A DNA stretch of 64,000 bases from JBFMFR01 sp040752025 (GCA_040752025.1 JBFMFR010000004.1:124001-188000); one strand, 5' to 3'. Positions 34,588 to 44,084 are shown, counted from the stretch's first letter. Notes: a model not told the origin generated them from the letters alone. A program made the numbers and translations.

Positions 34588-36630
34588 TTACGCGCCAGTG
34601 GCTTTCAGGAATGGAGTAAAGTACTTGAAGTTGGGCCAGTGGGTATAAGGCTCATTATAGGCATTTTCGCTGCCAGGCCAGTTGGTCCAGTAATATTCAT
34701 CCCAGCCGACAAAGCCGATGTATCCATAGGTCGGTACGCCGGGCATATTCTTGACCGCTTCCTTGAGGCCCTCGGTGCCGATGGCAATGACCTGCTCGGT
34801 ATTGAAGGGATCCGTCTCGCGCAGCCTCTTGATGACGTCGTCCATCGTGTCACTCGACCAGCGCGAGTAAATGCCCTGGGTGCGCTCTCCCAGAGGCTTC
34901 TTATAGGCGGAGTTCCATCTATCGAGCACGCGATACAGGTCGGGACCTGCACCCCAAGGCTCCTGCGCAGGCCAGTTGCCGCTCACATCAAAGTCGCCGA
35001 CGGCCTGCGGGCCATCATTTTGTTCCATTGAAAGCATCTCGGCATCGATGCCGAACTTCTTCCACTGCTGCACGGCAGCAGCAGCATTGCGAGCATCATG
35101 GTTGGAAAGTACAGTGCCACACATGTAGGAGATCCTGAAGGGCTTGCCATCAGGCAGCAGCCACTTGCCGTCCTTATCCCTCTTGAAGCCATTCTTCACC
35201 AGCAGCTTTTCAGCAATATCCGGGGCAAACTTATACCAGCCCAACCCAAAAGCCTTTTCCTGGAATTCCGGAGTGTCAGGGAAGACATAGCCGCGGTTCT
35301 TGGCGTATTCTGCGATACGCTTCGGCGCATCCGCATCATAGGGCGCGAAGGTTTCGCCATCGCCAATATCGAGGGTGAACTCCTTCAACCAGTCTTGCAT
35401 CGGCTCGATATAATCCTTGGGGTAAGGGCCAAGGTGCGGGACGTGCACCGGGCTCAAGGTGCCGGTGCAATCGACCGCGATGCTCGTATATTCCACGATA
35501 TCGATCGCCAACACCAACGCCCAGCGAACATCGACATTGTCGAATGGCGCCCGGGCGGTGTTGAAGAGGATGCCGGTGATGCAGGGGTCGTTGTTCACCA
35601 CGAACGGGAAGGTGGGCTGGTAGGCGCGCGATGTCTTCGACTGCGCTAAAAGCGCCTTGAGGCCATCGGCCGAGAGTTCCGCCACATCCAATTCGTGAGT
35701 CAATTGCGACAGGATCTGGGCGCCCTCGTTTTCAAAAGCCTGAAGGATGATGTACTTGGGCTGCGGCTCACCATTCATGATGCCGGTCGGGCTCTTATCC
35801 CAATCTTCGCGTTTTTCCCAGGCAGTCCAGAACCCCTGGGGATCAAAGCTGTGTAACTTGTAAGGGCCACAGCCTACATACGGATTGAAGGTAAACGTGA
35901 CCGGATCTGTTTCCTTCTCGAAGATGTGCTTGGGAAAGAACCTGGTGCAACCCCAGCGGTCGAGGAAGGTGGTGTGGAAGCGAGAGTTGGGCTGCTTCAG
36001 TTCAAATTTGACTGTGTAATCATCCACAGCAGTTACAGAGGCTACGTTATCTACAAAGAAGGAGTTGGCATTGAAGCCTGTAAACTTCATCAGAGTCTCG
36101 ATCGTAAAGACCACATCGGCAGCGGTGAAGGGCTCGCCGTCAGACCAGGCGACATTCTTGCGCAAAGGAACTGTAAGGCTCTTGAAATCCGGGCTATACT
36201 TCGGATCTCCGTCCGCAACACCATTGATGATCTTGCCGGTGGCGAAGTCGACTGACCAGAACGGCTCGTCAGCCAGGTTCTGCATGCCGCGGTCTTGCCA
36301 TTTCCAGCCAACCCATTGGTTGAAGTTGTCGGGTGTCCCAACACGCCCGGTGAGTTGCCTGGCGATCAAAGTCTCCCGACGAGGGAAAGTCCCCATCACT
36401 TCGGCTACCGCTTCTTGTGTCGCAGTAGGTGCAGGCGTGGGGGTAACCTCTTTGATGACCTCCACGGTTTCGATAACCTTTTCACCAGCTTTCTCCACGA
36501 TCCTGGTTTCTACAACCGTGATTTTCTCAGGGGTTGGAGTTGCGTTAGGGCCACAGGATGCCAGGAACACTCCACAACTTCCAGCGGCAAGGAATTTCAA
36601 TAAATCACGTCGATTTACTTTATCAGACAT
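34588..36630 (-). CDS. Extracellular solute-binding lipoprotein, family 5
   Basis: The 680-residue product has a twin-arginine-like start (VNRRDLLKFLAAGSCG) and a lipobox with Cys26 (FLASCG), then a Thr/Pro-rich linker (EVTPTPAPTATQEA), then the SBP_bac_5 fold (VAWSDGEPFTAADVVFTIET, FNPYVGCGPYKL). It would sit on the outer face of the membrane and pass oligosaccharides or peptides to the permeases. The linker style is typical of Anaerolineae lipoproteins. A GGAGGATGAA box precedes the ATG. The LacI gene lies 110 bases upstream on the same strand. Confidence 0.92.
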   Translation of the reverse strand: MSDKVNRRDLLKFLAAGSCGVFLASCGPNATPTPEKITVVETRIVEKAGEKVIETVEVIKEVTPTPAPTATQEAVAEVMGTFPRRETLIARQLTGRVGTPDNFNQWVGWKWQDRGMQNLADEPFWSVDFATGKIINGVADGDPKYSPDFKSLTVPLRKNVAWSDGEPFTAADVVFTIETLMKFTGFNANSFFVDNVASVTAVDDYTVKFELKQPNSRFHTTFLDRWGCTRFFPKHIFEKETDPVTFTFNPYVGCGPYKLHSFDPQGFWTAWEKREDWDKSPTGIMNGEPQPKYIILQAFENEGAQILSQLTHELDVAELSADGLKALLAQSKTSRAYQPTFPFVVNNDPCITGILFNTARAPFDNVDVRWALVLAIDIVEYTSIAVDCTGTLSPVHVPHLGPYPKDYIEPMQDWLKEFTLDIGDGETFAPYDADAPKRIAEYAKNRGYVFPDTPEFQEKAFGLGWYKFAPDIAEKLLVKNGFKRDKDGKWLLPDGKPFRISYMCGTVLSNHDARNAAAAVQQWKKFGIDAEMLSMEQNDGPQAVGDFDVSGNWPAQEPWGAGPDLYRVLDRWNSAYKKPLGERTQGIYSRWSSDTMDDVIKRLRETDPFNTEQVIAIGTEGLKEAVKNMPGVPTYGYIGFVGWDEYYWTNWPGSENAYNEPYTHWPNFKYFTPFLKATGA

Positions 36631-36740
36631 TTCATCCTCCTGAAATTCTTTGAATGTTTTACGAGTCAGTTACTCAAACCAAAGGAACGGTTATGGATGT
36701 TGTTTCTTTGTCGGCAATAGACAGCCTCCTTTTTTGTGTT

Positions 36741-37823
36741 TCAGGATATTGGAGAGCACGAATTTCTGATCACAAGCTCGGTGGGAATGACACACAAATT
36801 GTCACCTTCGGCGGATTTCGTTGGAAAGGACTCTCCTTTCACCAACTGCATAAGCATCTCCGTTGCCACGGTCCCCATCTTCTCAATAAATTGATCAATG
36901 GTTGTCAGAGGTGGGTTAAGGTAAGTGGCTTCGGGCAAATTGTCAAACCCGATCACGGATAAGTCTCCGGGGATTTCTAGGCCAAACTCTCTGGCAACCT
37001 GGTAAACACCTGTCGCAGACATATCATTGGCTGCGAAAATCGCCGTTGGGCGATCGGCGAGCGATAAAAGCTTGCGGGCACAGGTAAGGGCAACTTCGAT
37101 GGTATAGTCGCCAATCGCAACCAATTCTTCATCTTCAGGAATACCAGCCGCCGCCAGCCCATCCTTGTATCCCTGAAAGCGCTGCTTCGCGCTGGCCAGG
37201 GTCAGCCGCCCGGTGATGCAGCCAATGCGGCGGTGACCCAGGCCGGTAAGGTAGCTCATAGCCGATATAGCGCCTTTGTGATTAGTAGAGATCACCGCAG
37301 GGAAATCTGGGGTTTCATTATTGGGGTCAATAATGACCAGCGGAGCGGGCGTGCTAAAGTAAGTAGATGTCGGTGTGACTACAATCACCCCATCAGTAAT
37401 CCCACCGTTCAGCAGCGTCACGTGAGAGCGCTCGTAGTGGGCTACATTTTCTATGTCCGCGCCTCCCCCGATTTTCCCTCGCAGTTCTTTATCAAGTTTT
37501 GCATCCCAACTCCCGCTCGTGTAGATGAGTAAGTCTTGATCAAGTTGGGCAATTGCCTGATTTACCCCACGCATGATTTCGTGACAATAGGGAGAAGCTA
37601 CATCAGGTATGATCATGCCAATCACATTGGTGCGATGGCTGCGCATACCGCGTGCGGCCAGACTGGAGGTGTACCCCAACTGTTTGATCACAGCCTTAAC
37701 CTTTTGGGTGGTCTCCTCAGCAACGTCAACCTTGCCGTTCAATACCCGCGAAACAGTAGAAACCGAGACACCGGCTGTTCTCGCTACATCCTGGATCGTG
37801 ATTGGTTTTCGGGTATGTTTCAT
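36741..37823 (-). CDS. LacI-family transcriptional repressor
   Basis: The 360-residue product begins with the LacI helix-turn-helix (TIQDVARTAGVSVSTVSRVL) and hinge (LGYTSSLAARGM), followed by the periplasmic-binding-protein-like sensor (VIGMIIPDVASPYCHEIM, DLSVIGFDNLPEATYLNPPL, TTIDQF). The start is the ATG at 37823; the open frame runs further upstream only because it joins an IS630 transposase remnant. Promoter and paired operators lie directly upstream. It probably controls the importer/glycosidase operon downstream and the divergent GH3 gene in response to a sugar. Confidence 0.92.
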   Translation of the reverse strand: MKHTRKPITIQDVARTAGVSVSTVSRVLNGKVDVAEETTQKVKAVIKQLGYTSSLAARGMRSHRTNVIGMIIPDVASPYCHEIMRGVNQAIAQLDQDLLIYTSGSWDAKLDKELRGKIGGGADIENVAHYERSHVTLLNGGITDGVIVVTPTSTYFSTPAPLVIIDPNNETPDFPAVISTNHKGAISAMSYLTGLGHRRIGCITGRLTLASAKQRFQGYKDGLAAAGIPEDEELVAIGDYTIEVALTCARKLLSLADRPTAIFAANDMSATGVYQVAREFGLEIPGDLSVIGFDNLPEATYLNPPLTTIDQFIEKMGTVATEMLMQLVKGESFPTKSAEGDNLCVIPTELVIRNSCSPIS

Positions 37824-37838
37824 ATTTTTTTTGGGTGA

Positions 37839-37870
37839 TAACGTTCCCGGTAGCATTACCGGTAACGTTA
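37839..37870. promoter_or_regulatory. Paired LacI-type operators upstream of the repressor gene
   Basis: TAACGTTA at 37863-37870 is a perfect palindrome, and TAACGTTC at 37839-37846 is a near copy 24 bases away. TTACCGGTAA at 37856-37865 is another perfect palindrome between them. Central CG is typical of LacI-family sites. They lie just after the -10 box, so autoregulation is expected. Confidence 0.65.
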
Positions 37871-37877
37871 TATGGTA

Positions 37878-37906
37878 ATTATTGCAAAAAAACACTATAA
37901 TGTCAA
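37878..37906 (-). promoter_or_regulatory. Promoter of the LacI-family gene
   Basis: On the minus strand TTGACA (37901-37906) and AATAAT (37878-37883) are exactly 17 bases apart. The operators begin 8 bases downstream. Confidence 0.7.
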
Positions 37907-37959
37907 TACTTAAAAAGCTAAATATCCTTGAATTTCTGAAGGACTTTTCGTTTAAACCT

Positions 37960-38131
37960 CTCCTGTTGGGTATCTGCTGATCTAAACACAGGCGAGTGAG
38001 GGCTAAGAATTCGATTTCAATCATGTTGAGCCAACTGGCAGACTTGGGTGTGTAGTAGAATTCAAATTGCTCTGCTAAAGCCTGGGCTTCGTCTGCTGGA
38101 AGATTCTCATAGAAGACGCTGAATATTTGGT
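37960..38131 (-). pseudogene. IS630-family transposase remnant (C-terminal end)
   Basis: The minus strand reads FSVFYENLPADEAQALAEQF, then FEFYYTPKSASWLNMIEIEF and LALTRLCLDQQIP. This matches the C-terminal part of IS630/Tc1-type transposases, where YTPKxxSWLNxIE carries the last catalytic Glu. The N-terminal two thirds are missing and no terminal repeats were recognised. The remnant runs in frame toward the LacI gene. Confidence 0.75.
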
Positions 38132-38205
38132 TTACAATCTATTCAATAAGCAATTTGATAAAACAAATAAAAAAGCCGACAGATTTATTCTTGGAGGGAT
38201 GCTGA

Positions 38206-40398
38206 ATGGGAACAAAAGCTAAATTTCACGGCCTGGCGTTTGGTGGGTTAGAGACAGCCGAACATTTGAGCGACGAACAGATCGATGCGCGGGCGCGGGA
38301 ATTATTCAGGCAGCTCACACGGGATGAGAAGATTAAGATGATGTCTGGAGACCCGCCGTTCTGGCCAGGCATGGCCGATATGTTGGGAGGTGGCTACGCC
38401 GACCATCCCTGGGTGGCAGGCGCTGTGCCGCGGTTGGGTATCCCCGGTGTGCGCTTCGCAGACGGCCCGCGTGGGGTGATCATGGATGGCGGTACCACCT
38501 TCCCAGTCTCCATGGGCCGCGGCGCTACCTTTGATCCCGAACTGGAAGAACGAGTGGGCAATGTGATTGGGTGCGAGCTTCGCGCAATGGGTGGGAACTT
38601 CTTCGGTGGTGTGTGCATCAACCTGCTGCGACACCCGGCCTGGGGGCGCGCGCAGGAAACCTACGGCGAAGATCCTATTCACTTGGGTGAGTTTGGGGCC
38701 GCCCTGATGCGCGGTGTTCAGAAGCACGTGATGGCCTGCGCCAAGCATTATGCCCTGAATTCGATGGAAAACGCTCGTTTCAGCGTGGATGTGACCATCG
38801 CGCCCCGCCCGCTCCACGAGATCTACCTGCGCCATTTCAAGCGCGCTGTGGATGAAGGCGTTGCTTCGATCATGAGCGCGTATAACGGCGTCAACGGCGA
38901 GTGGTGCGGGCAGAACTACATACTGCTCACCAGTATCCTCAAGCAGCAGTGGGGCTTCCAGGGCTTTGTGATGACCGACTTCATCTTCGGCATGCGCGAT
39001 TCCAAGAAAGCTGCGCTGGCCGGGCAGGATATCGAGATGCCCTTCGATATGATACACAAACAGCACCTCAAGGGACTGGTGGAGCGCGGGGAAGTTCCGA
39101 GCGAGCGCATCGATGACGCTGCGTTGCGCGTGCTGCGCCAACAGGTTCGTTTCGCCCAGGGCCGCGATCCGCGTGAGTATTCCCTGGATGTAGTCGGCAG
39201 CGAAGCCCATCGTAAGGTCGCCCGCGAGGCGGCAGAAAAGGCAATTGTTCTACTGAAGAACGAAGGTGCACTGTTGCCATTGAAAGGGATAAAGAAGGTG
39301 GCGGTGATCGGCAAACTGGCCGCCGTGCCGAACACCGGCGACGGCGGTTCTTCGAGCACGCGCCCGCCTTATGTGATCACCCCACTCCAGGGGCTGCAAG
39401 AAGCGCTGGAGGGACAGGCAGAAATCATTTATGACGATGGGGGCGACCTCGCCCGAGCAGCGCGGGCTGCCCGCGAAGCGGAAGTGGCAATCGTGGTTGC
39501 CGGTTACACAAAAGAGGATGAAGGCGAGTACACTTCACCCGATTCGATGGTCGAACTGTCGAAGAATTTTCCACCACCTACACCCGAAGAAATGCCTATC
39601 GCGCAGGCAATGATGGCAAATATGGCAGCGACAACCAGCATTCCCAACACCATGCCTCCGGGCGGAGATCGCAAATTGCTGACGCTGCACCCCGATGATG
39701 AAGCGTTGATCCAGGCAGTTGCTATGTCCAACCCGCGCACGGTGGTAGCAATGATGGGAGGAAGCGCGATTGTCACTGAGAACTGGCGCGGGCAGGTGCC
39801 AGCGATCCTTATGCTGTGGTACCCGGGAATGGAAGGCGGACGTGCATTCGCGGATATCCTGTTGGGGAAAGTCAATCCGAGCGGCAAGCTGCCCTGCGTC
39901 TTTGCTGCCCGGCCCGAGGATCTTCCCTATTATGACATGAACGCCAAGGCGATCACTTACGATCTATGGCATGGCTACCGCAAGCTGGAGCGGGATGGAT
40001 CTATCCCGGCATTCCCATTTGGATTTGGGTTGAGTTACACCACCTTCGAGTATGATCACCTTCGCCTGTCCGATTTGTCGCTGGGTGCGCTTGATACCCT
40101 CACCGCCACACTGGAAGTGACCAACTGTGGACCGGAATCCGGAGACACCGTAGTCCAGTTTTATATTTCCGCGCCAACCTCGCGAGTCGAGCGCGCTCCG
40201 AAAGAGCTAAAGGCTTTCCGGCGGATTGGGTTGAAACCAAGCGAGACCAAAACTATCCAGGTAGACATCCCGGTCAAAGATCTCGCCTATTATGATGAGC
40301 ATTCGGGCTGGACGGTGGAACCAACCAGTTACACGCTGATCGTTGGACAGCACTCGCTGGATGAACGAGCGCTGCGAGCGGAGTTTAAGATCGCCTGA
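38206..40398 (+). CDS. Glycoside hydrolase family 3, beta-glucosidase type
   Basis: The 730-residue product is a cytoplasmic GH3 enzyme with nucleophile Asp258 (FQGFVMTDFIFG). Other landmarks are LGIPGVRFADGPRGV, WGRAQETYGEDP and KHYALNSMENAR. The C-terminal domain starts at GFGLSYTTFEYDHL. It differs strongly from the other GH3 in this window, so it probably has a different linkage or chain-length preference. GGAGGG lies 9 bases before the ATG. It is transcribed away from the LacI gene. Confidence 0.92.
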   Translation: MGTKAKFHGLAFGGLETAEHLSDEQIDARARELFRQLTRDEKIKMMSGDPPFWPGMADMLGGGYADHPWVAGAVPRLGIPGVRFADGPRGVIMDGGTTFPVSMGRGATFDPELEERVGNVIGCELRAMGGNFFGGVCINLLRHPAWGRAQETYGEDPIHLGEFGAALMRGVQKHVMACAKHYALNSMENARFSVDVTIAPRPLHEIYLRHFKRAVDEGVASIMSAYNGVNGEWCGQNYILLTSILKQQWGFQGFVMTDFIFGMRDSKKAALAGQDIEMPFDMIHKQHLKGLVERGEVPSERIDDAALRVLRQQVRFAQGRDPREYSLDVVGSEAHRKVAREAAEKAIVLLKNEGALLPLKGIKKVAVIGKLAAVPNTGDGGSSSTRPPYVITPLQGLQEALEGQAEIIYDDGGDLARAARAAREAEVAIVVAGYTKEDEGEYTSPDSMVELSKNFPPPTPEEMPIAQAMMANMAATTSIPNTMPPGGDRKLLTLHPDDEALIQAVAMSNPRTVVAMMGGSAIVTENWRGQVPAILMLWYPGMEGGRAFADILLGKVNPSGKLPCVFAARPEDLPYYDMNAKAITYDLWHGYRKLERDGSIPAFPFGFGLSYTTFEYDHLRLSDLSLGALDTLTATLEVTNCGPESGDTVVQFYISAPTSRVERAPKELKAFRRIGLKPSETKTIQVDIPVKDLAYYDEHSGWTVEPTSYTLIVGQHSLDERALRAEFKIA

Positions 40399-40512
40399 AC
40401 TTAAGACCAACCCTATTCTATCCATCCAACATCATGTCCCTGACGTTGAAGCGCGGCAGTCGAAATACGGGCGTACCTACCTGTATGGTTCCTATAAGCT
40501 AACAGATCGTTT

Positions 40513-41382
40513 TTATACTATACCCCGTAATAAGGTTTCAAATTTCCTTCCGTATTCAACGTAACTTCGAAACATCTCTCCCGCTGTAGCTGCGATGTTC
40601 GAGTCGTGCTGTACCAGGTTCAGGTGTGGCTCCATCGAAAAGCCTCCATCATAGCCGTTCTGCACCAGATCTCGCACGATGCGCGCTACCTCACCCTCCC
40701 CTTCACCGGGGAGGGTGTACTTCACGGTCTGTTTTTCCTGATCCCAAATGGCGTCCTTGATGTGCACATAAAGGATGTGCTCTTTCACCTGCCGGTAAAA
40801 TTCCCAGCTCGATTGTCTTGGATGTGGAACCGGTTTGGACCAGTCCGCCGAAAAGACCGGGTTCCCGGTGTCGAAAACAAGCTTCAACCCTGGCACATTT
40901 TCCAGCAGCTTCAGTGTATGTTGCCAGCTCATCCCCCCATAATTCATGCAATTCTCGTGCACTGGCGTCAGCCCTGCATCCTTGAACATCTCAGTCAAAA
41001 TCCGCATCCGGCGGAATCGCTCTGCTTCCAGTTGATCCCAGGCGCTGCGCTCCCCCAGCACTGCGTAACTCATCACCCGCACCATTCGGGCGCCCAAACG
41101 CCGCATCCGGGGAATAGCCCGCCGGGCTTGTGCCAGGCTTACCTCGAACGGATCGGTGATCTTGCTTGCCCAATTCCCAATTGCTGAGCCAAAACAATTC
41201 ACCTGGATTCCCGCTGCTCCGAATTGTTCTAAAACCGTCTCGAAATCCCTCTCCGGAATATCGTGGATATTGACCCCGCCAATATTACGAGACTCGATAT
41301 ACTTCCAGCCCAAAGCCTGTGTCGCTCGGATTTGTCCAGCCAGGTCAAAGGCGGCTTCATCTGCAAATCCAGTCAGGTACAT
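40513..41382 (-). CDS. Sugar phosphate isomerase/epimerase (TIM-barrel)
   Basis: The 289-residue product has the xylose-isomerase-like TIM barrel. Likely metal ligands are Glu in TPVHENCMNYGG, Asp in KLVFDTGNP, His in YVHIKDA and Glu in FSMEPHL. Such enzymes isomerise or epimerise sugars, keto-sugars or inositols. It is the third gene of a minus-strand group with a Gfo/Idh/MocA dehydrogenase and a URO-D-like protein, which suggests work on oxidised or methylated sugars. It converges on the GH3 gene. Confidence 0.85.
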   Translation of the reverse strand: MYLTGFADEAAFDLAGQIRATQALGWKYIESRNIGGVNIHDIPERDFETVLEQFGAAGIQVNCFGSAIGNWASKITDPFEVSLAQARRAIPRMRRLGARMVRVMSYAVLGERSAWDQLEAERFRRMRILTEMFKDAGLTPVHENCMNYGGMSWQHTLKLLENVPGLKLVFDTGNPVFSADWSKPVPHPRQSSWEFYRQVKEHILYVHIKDAIWDQEKQTVKYTLPGEGEGEVARIVRDLVQNGYDGGFSMEPHLNLVQHDSNIAATAGEMFRSYVEYGRKFETLLRGIV

Positions 41383-41462
41383 AATTTTAAATCCTCTCTC
41401 AGCAGAATTATTGCTCTTCTTCGTGAAATCTGTTTACAAATCCGTTAGCGAACTTGCTGTGC

Positions 41463-42578
41463 TTAGTCTTTCTGCTTGCCCGGTGTCGTATTGACGATCA
41501 ACCGCTTCAACCACTGCTCATACGCCTGCCCATCCAGCGGCAGGTTCACAGGCTGGCCAATGATTGTGGAATAGATCATCGCGTTGGCCAGCTCGACGGA
41601 GTGGATCCCTTGCTCGGCCGGCGCAATCAGTTCCGACCCTGTCTGGATGGCGTTCACAAAGTTAACTAGCACTGCTGCGTGCAGGTCGCCAGGGCTATCG
41701 AACGAAAACGGGATCATCGTGACAGGCGGGGGGTCATACAAGGATTGGGAAGCACGTAAAAAATCGATTGCCGGGACATTATTGCGTATAAATGTTAGCG
41801 TCCCATTTTCCAACACCAGTTTACCTCGCTCGCCGACGATTTCGAGCCGGTTGGTGCCAGGCGCTTCCCCGGTCGAAGTCGTAAACACCCCTCGGCATCC
41901 ATTGCCATACTCCAGGTATGCGGTCACCTCATCTTCGACCTCGATTTTATGCCGTTGCCCAAACCGGCAGTGTCCCCACACTTTATCGGGCATGCCAAAC
42001 AGCCACTGCCACATATCCAGGTTATGGATCGCCTGGTTGAGCAGCACACCGCCACCTTCGCCTTTCCAGGTCGCCCGCCAGTTGCTGGAGGCATAATAAG
42101 CCTCAGTGCGGAACCAATCCGTCAGGATCCAATGGATGCGTAGCAGCTCTCCTAATTCACCGCCCTCCAGCAGTTCTTTGATCTTTCTGAAATGCGGATC
42201 GACGCGTTGTTGGAACATGGCCGCAAAAACCAGCCGCCTATCCTGATGCGCCCCGATCAGGCGCTCGCAGTCCGCCTTGTGTACCGAGATGGGCTTTTCG
42301 ACCAGCACATGGTACCCTGCCTCCAAAGCCGCTATACCAATGGTGGTATGCGCATAATGCGGCGTTGCGATCAACACCGCTTCGCAAGGATGCTCATCCA
42401 GCAGGGCCTGGCTCTCGGTATACGCTCGGCATTGGTATTTTTCGGCTGCCGCCTGCGCCCGTTCTGGAAGGATATCACAAGCCGCCGTTAGCTCCACCGT
42501 TTCCAGCCTGGCGATATTGCCCAGGTGTAAATTGCCAATCACCCCCACCCCGATCAACCCCAGCTTTACTTTCTCCAT
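41463..42578 (-). CDS. Gfo/Idh/MocA-family oxidoreductase
   Basis: The 371-residue product has an N-terminal Rossmann fold for NAD(P) (KLGLIGVGVIGNLHLGNI) and the conserved EKPIS motif (HVLVEKPISVHKADCERLI). The C-terminal alpha/beta domain contains GGGVLLNQAIHNLDMWQWL with the typical catalytic His. Such enzymes oxidise sugars, inositol or sugar acids. It lies 69 bases after the URO-D-like gene and 80 bases before the isomerase. Confidence 0.9.
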   Translation of the reverse strand: MEKVKLGLIGVGVIGNLHLGNIARLETVELTAACDILPERAQAAAEKYQCRAYTESQALLDEHPCEAVLIATPHYAHTTIGIAALEAGYHVLVEKPISVHKADCERLIGAHQDRRLVFAAMFQQRVDPHFRKIKELLEGGELGELLRIHWILTDWFRTEAYYASSNWRATWKGEGGGVLLNQAIHNLDMWQWLFGMPDKVWGHCRFGQRHKIEVEDEVTAYLEYGNGCRGVFTTSTGEAPGTNRLEIVGERGKLVLENGTLTFIRNNVPAIDFLRASQSLYDPPPVTMIPFSFDSPGDLHAAVLVNFVNAIQTGSELIAPAEQGIHSVELANAMIYSTIIGQPVNLPLDGQAYEQWLKRLIVNTTPGKQKD

Positions 42579-42647
42579 CGAATATCATCCTCCTTTGCAA
42601 TTCCTCATTTTCCCATTCCTCAACCCTTGCCAACCGGCTCGGACAGC

Positions 42648-43760
42648 TCAGTGATAGCGGCAGCAGTCCTGCGCCAGCTTCATGTACCAGCGCATCCGCC
42701 CGACGCCCGTTCCCGCTGCCAGCGAACCGGCAGTCGTTAACAGCAGGCCGCCTGTCGCGCCGGCTTTATGAAAGTCTTCCACAACACGCTGCCGGATTTC
42801 ATCCGGCGAACCATTGCGCAATAAAAACGGGGGCGTATGCCCATGAATGAACGCGTCCGGCATCTTCTCGCGGATGGTGGCGACATCGATTTCAGGGCCG
42901 TAATTCACCTCGCGAATCCCCAGCTCATACTGCATTTCCATCAGGTGACCCATCGCGCTGTCCGAATGCTGGTAGCGGCGCGCATTACCCGGCGCCATCG
43001 CCGCAAGCACCTTCTCCAGGACCGGGTAACAAAACTCGCGGAAGAGCTTCGGGCTGAATAGCGCCGAGTTGTCGTCGGTGATCCACCAGCCCGGTTCCGT
43101 ATTCCCAGAAAATGCGCGCAACACCTGGTTGAACTCGACCATCTTGACCGCCAGGATGTCCCGGAAGCGGCGCATGAGGTCAGCGTGATCGTACATCCAG
43201 AAGATGGCTGTTTCGACGTCCAGAACCGAAGTCATGATGGTGGCCGGGCCGCGGCTGCCATCCCCCAGTTTAGGCAAAGGGCGTCCTTCGCGCCGCCGCT
43301 GCTCCCATTCCTTCCTGTAAGCTTCCGGGATGGCCCAGGAGCGCATATCCGTCGCGTCGGCTTCATCCAGGATGCGGGCAAACTCGTCCGGGTCTTTGGT
43401 GACCGCTGTCAGCCAGGGCGTACTGTTTTCGTGGTACTTAAACTCACAGCGAAATAGATTCTCGATGCGGCGCGGATTATTCTCAAACGTATCCTCGTCG
43501 AAAAACATCTTTCCCACATACTGCTGCGTGATCTGGTTCACTTCATAGTGGAGCGCATCCCGGTAGGCTTTATCTTGGTAATAGCGGATGGTTGAGGGGA
43601 CATGCATCAATCCAAAGATCCAGTGATCGTCCGGCGTGAAATCGACAGCGCAGCGCGGTTTTTCCGTAGAAAATGGAAGACAGCGCGTGTTTTCTTCCCA
43701 GAAAGCCTCTGTATCAAGATCGCGGGTGAGTTCCATAAATTCAGGCTCAATGATCGGCAT
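42648..43760 (-). CDS. Uroporphyrinogen decarboxylase-fold protein, possible methyltransferase
   Basis: The 370-residue product has the URO-D/MtaA-type barrel (DLMRRFRDILAVKMVEFNQV, FREFCYPVLEKVLAAM, YQHSDSAMGHLMEMQYELGI, NYGPEIDVATIREKMPDAF). The N-terminal porphyrin-binding Arg/Asp motifs of true HemE are not seen. Members like this near sugar genes are usually called URO-D-family methyltransferases and may demethylate plant or algal compounds. The ATG at 43760 fits the family start and the AAGAGAT box. It is first in the operon with the oxidoreductase and isomerase. Confidence 0.78.
   Translation of the reverse strand: MPIIEPEFMELTRDLDTEAFWEENTRCLPFSTEKPRCAVDFTPDDHWIFGLMHVPSTIRYYQDKAYRDALHYEVNQITQQYVGKMFFDEDTFENNPRRIENLFRCEFKYHENSTPWLTAVTKDPDEFARILDEADATDMRSWAIPEAYRKEWEQRRREGRPLPKLGDGSRGPATIMTSVLDVETAIFWMYDHADLMRRFRDILAVKMVEFNQVLRAFSGNTEPGWWITDDNSALFSPKLFREFCYPVLEKVLAAMAPGNARRYQHSDSAMGHLMEMQYELGIREVNYGPEIDVATIREKMPDAFIHGHTPPFLLRNGSPDEIRQRVVEDFHKAGATGGLLLTTAGSLAAGTGVGRMRWYMKLAQDCCRYH
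42791..42807. repeat. GCCGGAT-TTC-ATCCGGC palindrome inside the URO-D-like gene
   Basis: The same CGGATTTCATCCG core as in the catabolic operon, here with perfect 7-bp arms. It falls in coding sequence for SPDEIRQ. Confidence 0.5.
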
Positions 43761-43903
43761 GATTATCTCTTGTGAATGAACCGGGCTTCCACTGTGTAAA
43801 ATCGTATAGGTTGTTCTTTCATTCCGCCATTTTAACCATATGGCGGGTTTTGTCAAATGTTCGGTATATTGGGTTTACAATCCACTTACAATCTATAAAA
43901 CAA

Positions 43904-44010
43904 CTAATCCCCAAAGTGCCTGAAGAACCAGCGTTTGGTAATTTCTGCCGAGATAAAGTACAACAGGCCTACGATCCCGAAGATGACCAGCAGGTAAGCC
44001 AGCGGCGCGG
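43904..44010 (-). pseudogene. C-terminal scrap of a P-type cation ATPase gene
   Basis: The minus strand reads PLAYLLVIFGIVGLLYFISA, then EITKRWFFRHFGD and a stop. This resembles the last helix and tail of magnesium-type P-ATPases. Nothing upstream belongs to such a gene; it is fused to a PIN gene scrap. Confidence 0.45.
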
Positions 44011-44073
44011 GTTGGTAATCTTTTACATTGCGGGTCAGTAAATAATCAGCCTGGACGTGCAGCGCCGCGATCA
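44011..44073 (-). pseudogene. Fragment of a PIN toxin gene
   Basis: About 63 bases match 19739-19802 of the intact PIN gene almost base for base (for example AATCAGCCTGGACGTGCAG is shared). The rest of the gene is missing. Confidence 0.75.
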
Positions 44074-44084
44074 TTTTGTCTTAA

